Shown here: positions 43,044 through 47,749 of the stretch, in pieces
How the letters are laid out: each line of letters opens with the position of its first letter
Numbering within the stretch: position 1 is the stretch's first letter
Source: JALZUE01 sp051251725
GTDB lineage: Bacteria > Pseudomonadota > Gammaproteobacteria > Enterobacterales > Alteromonadaceae
Direction: 5' to 3'
Assembly: GCA_051251725.1 (NCBI GenBank)
Contig: JBPOFN010000034.1
Span: 1 to 47,749 of the forward strand
Length of the DNA stretch: 47,749 bases
The notes under the pieces: generated by a model
The model's input: only the letters and a program-made list of their open reading frames with translations
What the model was told of the DNA's origin: nothing
Database searches by the model: none
Made by a program: the position numbers and the translations under genes

Positions 43044-44624
43044 TTAGCTGTTACTTTTTAGTTCAGCAGTGTCATCAGACAGCGCTTCCCAATATCGAGT
43101 TTTCAACGCAACTAATAAAATAACAATAGCAATGCCAATACTGAATAACGAAATTTGTAAATATAATGCCGGTATTTGCTCAACATTATTTGGGTCATAA
43201 CTACCCGCTAATAAACCCGAAATAATATTACCAATAGAATAGGTTAAAACAAAAATCCCCATCATTTGGCCAGCAAAACGTTTTGGCGAAAGTTTACTAA
43301 CAGCACTTAATGCTATTGGGCTTAAGCATAATTCACCTACGGTATGTAAAAAGTAAGTAGTAACTAACCACATAGGGGCTACTTGTAAACCACTAGCGGC
43401 ATGTTGCGCGGCAAAAAACATCACCACAAAACCTAGTGCCATAATAATAATACCCACGGCACATTTAATACCGTACGCAGGTGTCACCATACGTTTAGCG
43501 AGGTTTATCCAAAAGGCGGCTAAAAATGGCGATAAAATAATAATAAATAAAGAGTTAGTGGTTTGAAACCAAGGCACGGGTATTTCAAAATCGGCAATCA
43601 TTCTGTTGGTATAGTCTTGCGCAAATAAATTTAATGACGAACCCGCTTGTTCAAAGCCCGACCAAAAACAGGCAGAAGCAATACACACTAATAATAGCGC
43701 TAATAAGCGTTTTTTCTCATTGGGTGTTAACGCGCCTTTAAAATAAATGAGCGCATAATAAAGTACAAAAATACTAGTAAAAATATAAGCGACATTTTCA
43801 GCGACAATACGTGGGTCTAAGGTAAGTGAACCATTAAAAACTAAACTTGTAACAATGGCTATTAATAATAAACAGCCGACAATTATCGACCAGCTAGTTT
43901 TAGCCGCTTTCGCTGATAATGGCGACGGAGCAATTGCCGCAATACCATTTAACGCACCAGTGCTAAGTTTATATTGAACAAGTCCCGCCGCCATACCAAT
44001 AGCAGCTGCGCCAAAGGCATAATGCCAGCCATAATCTTGTGCTAGCCAGCCGGTAACCGTATAACCAATAATTGCGCCAATATTAATGCCCATATAATAA
44101 AGTACATAACCGCTGTCGCGGCGGGTGTCGTTATCAGCATATAGCTGCCCCACTAACGCACTAATATTCGGTTTTAATAAGCCGGTACCTAAAGTGACAA
44201 AAATCAAACCAACAAAAAAGGTTTTATCGTTAGGTATGGCTAAAATAATATGGCCTAGCATAATAATAATACCGCCATACCACACCGCTTTTTGCCCACC
44301 AATTAAGCGATCGGCTATCCAACCGCCGGGCAAACCCATAAAATAAACCGTACCCGTATATAAGCCATAAATGGCTGTGGCTGAAATCACCGTTAACTCT
44401 AAACCGCCTTCTTGCAAGGTTGCAGTCATAAATAAAACTAACAATGCCCGCATACCGTAATAGCTCATGCGCTCCCACATTTCAGTAAAGAATAGAGTTT
44501 TTAAGCCCAGCGGGTGGCCAAAAAAATTGGCAGAAGATTGGGCATAAACGGAAGCTTGGCTACTAGAATTAACATCTGCAGAAACAGGTTCAGCAGAATC
44601 AGTGTGTTCAGAAGGTGAAGTCAT
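43044..44624 (-). CDS. POT-family proton-dependent peptide transporter
   Basis: A 526-residue inner-membrane transporter of di- and tripeptides (PTR2/DtpA-type), read from the ATG at 44624 (AGGT ahead); the open frame continues 19 codons further up without support. The conserved TEMWERMSYYGMRALLVLFM segment carries the ExxER proton-coupling motif, and GLLKPNISALVGQLY and FSIGNIISG-like helices follow; about 14 membrane segments. In context with three peptidases in this window it suggests a peptide-using lifestyle, though these genes are not linked in an operon. fau is 39 bp downstream. Confidence 0.93.
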   Translation of the reverse strand: MTSPSEHTDSAEPVSADVNSSSQASVYAQSSANFFGHPLGLKTLFFTEMWERMSYYGMRALLVLFMTATLQEGGLELTVISATAIYGLYTGTVYFMGLPGGWIADRLIGGQKAVWYGGIIIMLGHIILAIPNDKTFFVGLIFVTLGTGLLKPNISALVGQLYADNDTRRDSGYVLYYMGINIGAIIGYTVTGWLAQDYGWHYAFGAAAIGMAAGLVQYKLSTGALNGIAAIAPSPLSAKAAKTSWSIIVGCLLLIAIVTSLVFNGSLTLDPRIVAENVAYIFTSIFVLYYALIYFKGALTPNEKKRLLALLLVCIASACFWSGFEQAGSSLNLFAQDYTNRMIADFEIPVPWFQTTNSLFIIILSPFLAAFWINLAKRMVTPAYGIKCAVGIIIMALGFVVMFFAAQHAASGLQVAPMWLVTTYFLHTVGELCLSPIALSAVSKLSPKRFAGQMMGIFVLTYSIGNIISGLLAGSYDPNNVEQIPALYLQISLFSIGIAIVILLVALKTRYWEALSDDTAELKSNS

Positions 44625-44742
44625 AAAATACCTAACATGCTTAATTAAACAATGATCAAAATTTGAGGTAGAGGAGGCCACCGCAACTAAGTTATACCGT
44701 TGCTAATTTTTAATGGCAAGGTGAATTACCTAAAATGTTATT

Positions 44743-44936
44743 ATATAAACAAAAACAGTCCAACCGGATTTTGTTTATATTTGGGCAAATATCAATTACA
44801 TATTGATACATAAATTTACCTAAAATTACAGTTACGAATTAATTCTTAGTTTGATTTAAAATCTAATAAATAGCGCTTTGCTATATAACCAAATACTGCT
44901 AGAATCTGCGGCATTATAAATATAGTGCCGTTCTAG
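44743..44936. promoter_or_regulatory. Three dyads in the divergent region before the polysaccharide export gene
   Basis: Dyad 1: ATATAAACAAAA (44743-44754) and TTTTGTTTATAT (44769-44780), perfect 12 bp. Dyad 2: TATCAATTACATATTGATA (44790-44808), 7-bp arms, operator-like. Dyad 3: CTAGAA and CGGCA (44899-44913) facing TGCCG and TTCTAG (44926-44936), with a 4-base bulge. They occupy the 375-bp space between the divergent transporter and export genes, and dyad 3 could be a 5'UTR hairpin. No clear -35/-10 or JUMPstart/ops element was found. Confidence 0.5.
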
Positions 44937-44999
44937 ATATTTATTAGACGATAAATAACTGCGCTAAAAATTGCATAACACAGGATTTCGTTAGGCCGT

Positions 45000-47749
45000 A
45001 TGAAACAACTTTTTCTTAGCAACCTTCGCAATACACTCCTAAGCACCTTTACCTTAATTTCAGTTGTATTTTCTTCCGCTGTATTTTCTGCGCAAGTCAG
45101 CCAAGCACAAATAGCACAATTCAAAAGTATGCCAGCTGCTCAGCAACAAATGCTGGCAAAACAAATGGGCGTAGATATGTCTACCATTAACGGTTTAATT
45201 AATGGTGGTACCTCAAGTGCTCAATCAAGTAATAACAATGCGCCAATTACTGCGCCAGTTCAACGGGTTGAAACTACAACGGCAGAGCCAAATGAATTCA
45301 CCGAAATAACGACACAGAAAAAACTTAAAGCTTTTGGTTACAACATTTTCTCAAATGCGCCGTCCACATTTAACCCAACTAACGATATTCCAATTCCAGA
45401 AGGTTATATTTTAGGGGTAGGCGATCAAATATCATTACAAATTTTTGGTAAAGAGAATAACCAATACAGTCTTGATGTTTCGCGTGAAGGGCAAGTAATA
45501 ATCCCTGACTTAGGGCCGTTACAAGTAGCTGGTTTGTCGTTTAATGAAGTTAAACGCCTGTTAGTTAGACAAATTAAAAAACGTATTATTGGTGTTGATG
45601 CTGTTGTTAGTTTGTCGCAACTCAAATCAATTCGAGTGTTTGTTTTAGGCGCGGCTTATAAACCAGGCCCTTATACTATTAGCTCTTTATCAAGTATTAC
45701 CCATGCACTTTTTACTGCCGGTGGTGTCAGTGATATTGGCTCGCTGCGTAATATTCAATTAAAACGTTCGGGTAAATTAATTCAAACCTTCGACTTGTAT
45801 GATCTATTAATTAAAGGTGACTCAAGTAAAGATGTATTATTGCAATCGGGCGATGTGGTTTTTATTACAACTAAAGGCGTAACTGCCTCTATTGCTGGCG
45901 AAGTATTAAGACCAGCGATATATGAAATAGCACAAGGTGAAACAATACAAAACTTGTTAAGCATGGCCGGAGGGATTTTACCCAACGCCCATAAAGAACA
46001 AGCCAGTATTGAGCGTTACAATAATAGCTTAAGAACCGTACTAAACATTGATTTAACTAACGCTAAAGACTTAGTCACAAAAGTTAAAGACGGTGACTAT
46101 TTAAATGTTATGGAAAAGTCATTGCAATATGGTGACTCTTTAACGTTATTAGGCGCGGTAACCCGACCAGGTAAATACCAATGGACGGAAGGTTTAAAAA
46201 TAACTGATATTATTCCGAACATTGAAACCAGTTTATTAAACCACGCTGACTTTACTTATAGTTTATTAGTAAGAGAAATAAACATTGCTAGAGATGTTGA
46301 AGTTTATCAATTCTCGTTAGCTAATGCGTTAGCACAACCAAATGGTGATGATAACTTAACTATTCAACCGCGTGACAAAATAGTGGTGTTTTCTCGCGTG
46401 GAAAGTGTATTAGCCGAAAAAGTCACGCTAGACAATTTAGCTTTTACCCAAGACGATTTACTTTTAAAGCGCAGACAACAAGCAAAAACTGATTATAACG
46501 AAGCGGCATTTTGGCGTAAATATAATGCCTCAAGTAAAATGGCGAAAGTAAGTGAAGATAATACCGCTGACTTATTTGATAAATCGGTTAACTCACTAGC
46601 TAATAATGAAAGTGATAAGCGTTTAAGTGTGGCAGAAAAATCGTTATTTTCTCGTCAAAAACTTTTAGGGCCGATTAATAATCAATTGATCAGCCAAAGT
46701 GATGCCGGCCAACCTTTACAAATTGTTGAAATTAGCGGCCAAGTGCAATTTCCTGGGACTTATCCACTGCCTAAAAATGGTACGGTTAAAGACTTAGTAG
46801 TGGCGGCTGGTGGTGTTATTGAATCAGCCTATTTACAACGCGCTGATTTAACCCGTAGCTTAGTGAATGTTGATGAAGGTAATTATCAAAACAGCGCATT
46901 AACTAACACTGAAGCTTATAAAGAAAATTTACATATTAATTTATTGCATGCCTTAAACGACAGCCCAACCGATAATATTGCATTAAAAAGTAAAGACCGC
47001 ATAAATGTACATAAAATACCGGCTTGGTCTGAAAATCAAACAATTCAATTAAGTGGTGAATTTTTATTCCCTGGGGTTTATGCTTTTCAACGCGGTGAAA
47101 CCTTAGGTGAATTAATTGAACGTGCAGGCGGTTTAACAAAATATGCCCATATACCAGCTTCAGTATTTACCCGTGAAAGTTTAAAAAGCTTAGAAGCTAA
47201 AAATATCGCAAAAGTCGCTGAACATTTGCGGGTTGATTTAGCCTCAAAATCATTAGCTGAAAACACCTCAGTTTCATATGTTGAATCACAGCAATTAATT
47301 GCTGATATATCGCGATTAGCACCTGTAGGTAGACTAGTAATAGAATTAGATAAGGTGCTAGCAGATAATGATTATAAAATAGCGTTAGAAAGCGGTGATA
47401 GCTTGTTTATTCCGTCACTTAAAAATTCAGTGAATGTTATTGGGCAAGTGCAGGTAACCTCTTCACATATTTATCAAAAACAGTTAGAAGCCTTTGATTA
47501 TATAGCAGCCAGTGGCGGAATTAAAAAACGCGCAGATGAAGGTCGTATCTATGTAGTAGCAGCTAATGGCAGCATTAAATTATTAAATAATAGCAGCTGG
47601 TTTAGCAGTGCAGAAGCTTCTATTAAGCCAGGTGATACTATTGTAGTGCCATTAAATTCAGACTATACCTCAAACATCGATTTATGGGCGACAGCAACAC
47701 AGTTACTTTATAGCTCTGCGGTAGCAGTTGCTGCAATAAACGGTTTGTA
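45000..47749 (+). CDS. Polysaccharide export protein with multiple SLBB domains (3' end outside window)
   Basis: An open frame of 916 codons running off the window end. A signal peptide (about 1-30, SSAVFSAQ) is followed by a Gln/Ser-rich linker, a poly_export domain (about 130-205, IPEGYILGVGDQISLQIFG), and SLBB-type repeats near residues 211, 296, 381, 577, 680 and 810, each with G-x-V-x-x-P-G-x-Y or close variants and mostly AGG endings. Proteins of this kind form the outer-membrane/periplasmic channel for exopolysaccharide or capsule (Wza-like), but this one has no lipobox cysteine and is far longer than Wza (about 380 residues). The ATG at 45000 follows a weak Shine-Dalgarno. Probably the first gene of an exopolysaccharide locus to the right. 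Confidence 0.9.
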   Translation, partial: MKQLFLSNLRNTLLSTFTLISVVFSSAVFSAQVSQAQIAQFKSMPAAQQQMLAKQMGVDMSTINGLINGGTSSAQSSNNNAPITAPVQRVETTTAEPNEFTEITTQKKLKAFGYNIFSNAPSTFNPTNDIPIPEGYILGVGDQISLQIFGKENNQYSLDVSREGQVIIPDLGPLQVAGLSFNEVKRLLVRQIKKRIIGVDAVVSLSQLKSIRVFVLGAAYKPGPYTISSLSSITHALFTAGGVSDIGSLRNIQLKRSGKLIQTFDLYDLLIKGDSSKDVLLQSGDVVFITTKGVTASIAGEVLRPAIYEIAQGETIQNLLSMAGGILPNAHKEQASIERYNNSLRTVLNIDLTNAKDLVTKVKDGDYLNVMEKSLQYGDSLTLLGAVTRPGKYQWTEGLKITDIIPNIETSLLNHADFTYSLLVREINIARDVEVYQFSLANALAQPNGDDNLTIQPRDKIVVFSRVESVLAEKVTLDNLAFTQDDLLLKRRQQAKTDYNEAAFWRKYNASSKMAKVSEDNTADLFDKSVNSLANNESDKRLSVAEKSLFSRQKLLGPINNQLISQSDAGQPLQIVEISGQVQFPGTYPLPKNGTVKDLVVAAGGVIESAYLQRADLTRSLVNVDEGNYQNSALTNTEAYKENLHINLLHALNDSPTDNIALKSKDRINVHKIPAWSENQTIQLSGEFLFPGVYAFQRGETLGELIERAGGLTKYAHIPASVFTRESLKSLEAKNIAKVAEHLRVDLASKSLAENTSVSYVESQQLIADISRLAPVGRLVIELDKVLADNDYKIALESGDSLFIPSLKNSVNVIGQVQVTSSHIYQKQLEAFDYIAASGGIKKRADEGRIYVVAANGSIKLLNNSSWFSSAEASIKPGDTIVVPLNSDYTSNIDLWATATQLLYSSAVAVAAINGL

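Noticed and set aside
44640..44700. JUMPstart/ops element for the export gene
   Set aside because: The closest match (GCGGTGGC) is on the wrong strand and lacks the GGCGGTAG core.

Overview
This window looks like the chromosome of an AT-rich, probably marine gammaproteobacterium of the Alteromonadales, most likely Colwelliaceae (Colwellia or Thalassotalea type). The grounds are close protein similarity by eye to gammaproteobacterial housekeeping proteins, the syntenic blocks rpsT / murJ-ribF-ileS-lspA-fkpB-ispH, bamD / rluD-pgeF-clpB and serA-rpiA-fau, a DUF3010 protein, and a small protein resembling the Colwellia/Shewanella TIGR02922 family. No rRNA, tRNA, prophage or CRISPR was seen. The assignment is from memory of families, not from a search.

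Layout. 1-6.6 kb: a 7-bp tandem array, then a sensory block: an NCS1-transporter/histidine-kinase/receiver fusion overlapping a LuxR-type response regulator, a small DUF2375-like protein, and a second GAF-containing hybrid kinase on the other strand. 6.8-17 kb: accessory metabolism and proteolysis: an M13 lipoprotein peptidase, a tiny two-TM protein missed by length cut-offs, a class II aldolase-like protein plus enolase-superfamily dehydratase, an M42-type aminopeptidase, an amidohydrolase plus SDR pair (together suggestive of oxidative sugar or sugar-acid catabolism), DUF3010, and an M49-like lipoprotein peptidase. 17-25.4 kb: rpsT diverging from murJ-ribF-ileS-lspA-fkpB-ispH. 25.5-30.4 kb: a type IV minor-pilin cluster (PilE-like on the minus strand; FimT/PilW/PilX/large PilV-like on the plus strand) with no PilY1. 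30.5-37.7 kb: nadE, a MITE-like element, glnB, bamD, rluD-pgeF-clpB. 37.9-44.6 kb: a DUF4124 protein, pssA, a repeat-dense 0.7-kb intergenic region, serA, rpiA, fau and a POT peptide transporter. 45.0 kb to the end: a polysaccharide-export (poly_export/SLBB) protein truncated by the window edge, probably the first gene of an exopolysaccharide locus.

The most unusual signals are non-coding. Short tandem arrays (mostly 7-bp units) sit directly after the stop codons of ispH, pssA and serA, with 6-bp units after the M49-like gene, always in the intergenic space; at pssA/serA they flank a duplicated terminator module. There is also a nested-hairpin element after the DUF3010 gene, a roughly 265-bp TA-flanked inverted-repeat element upstream of glnB, and three dyads in front of the polysaccharide export gene. 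Among proteins, the NCS1/Cys-rich/kinase fusion and the 649-residue PilV-like pilin with a Cys-rich extension are the best candidates for unusual biology. Most of the rest is ordinary core genome.
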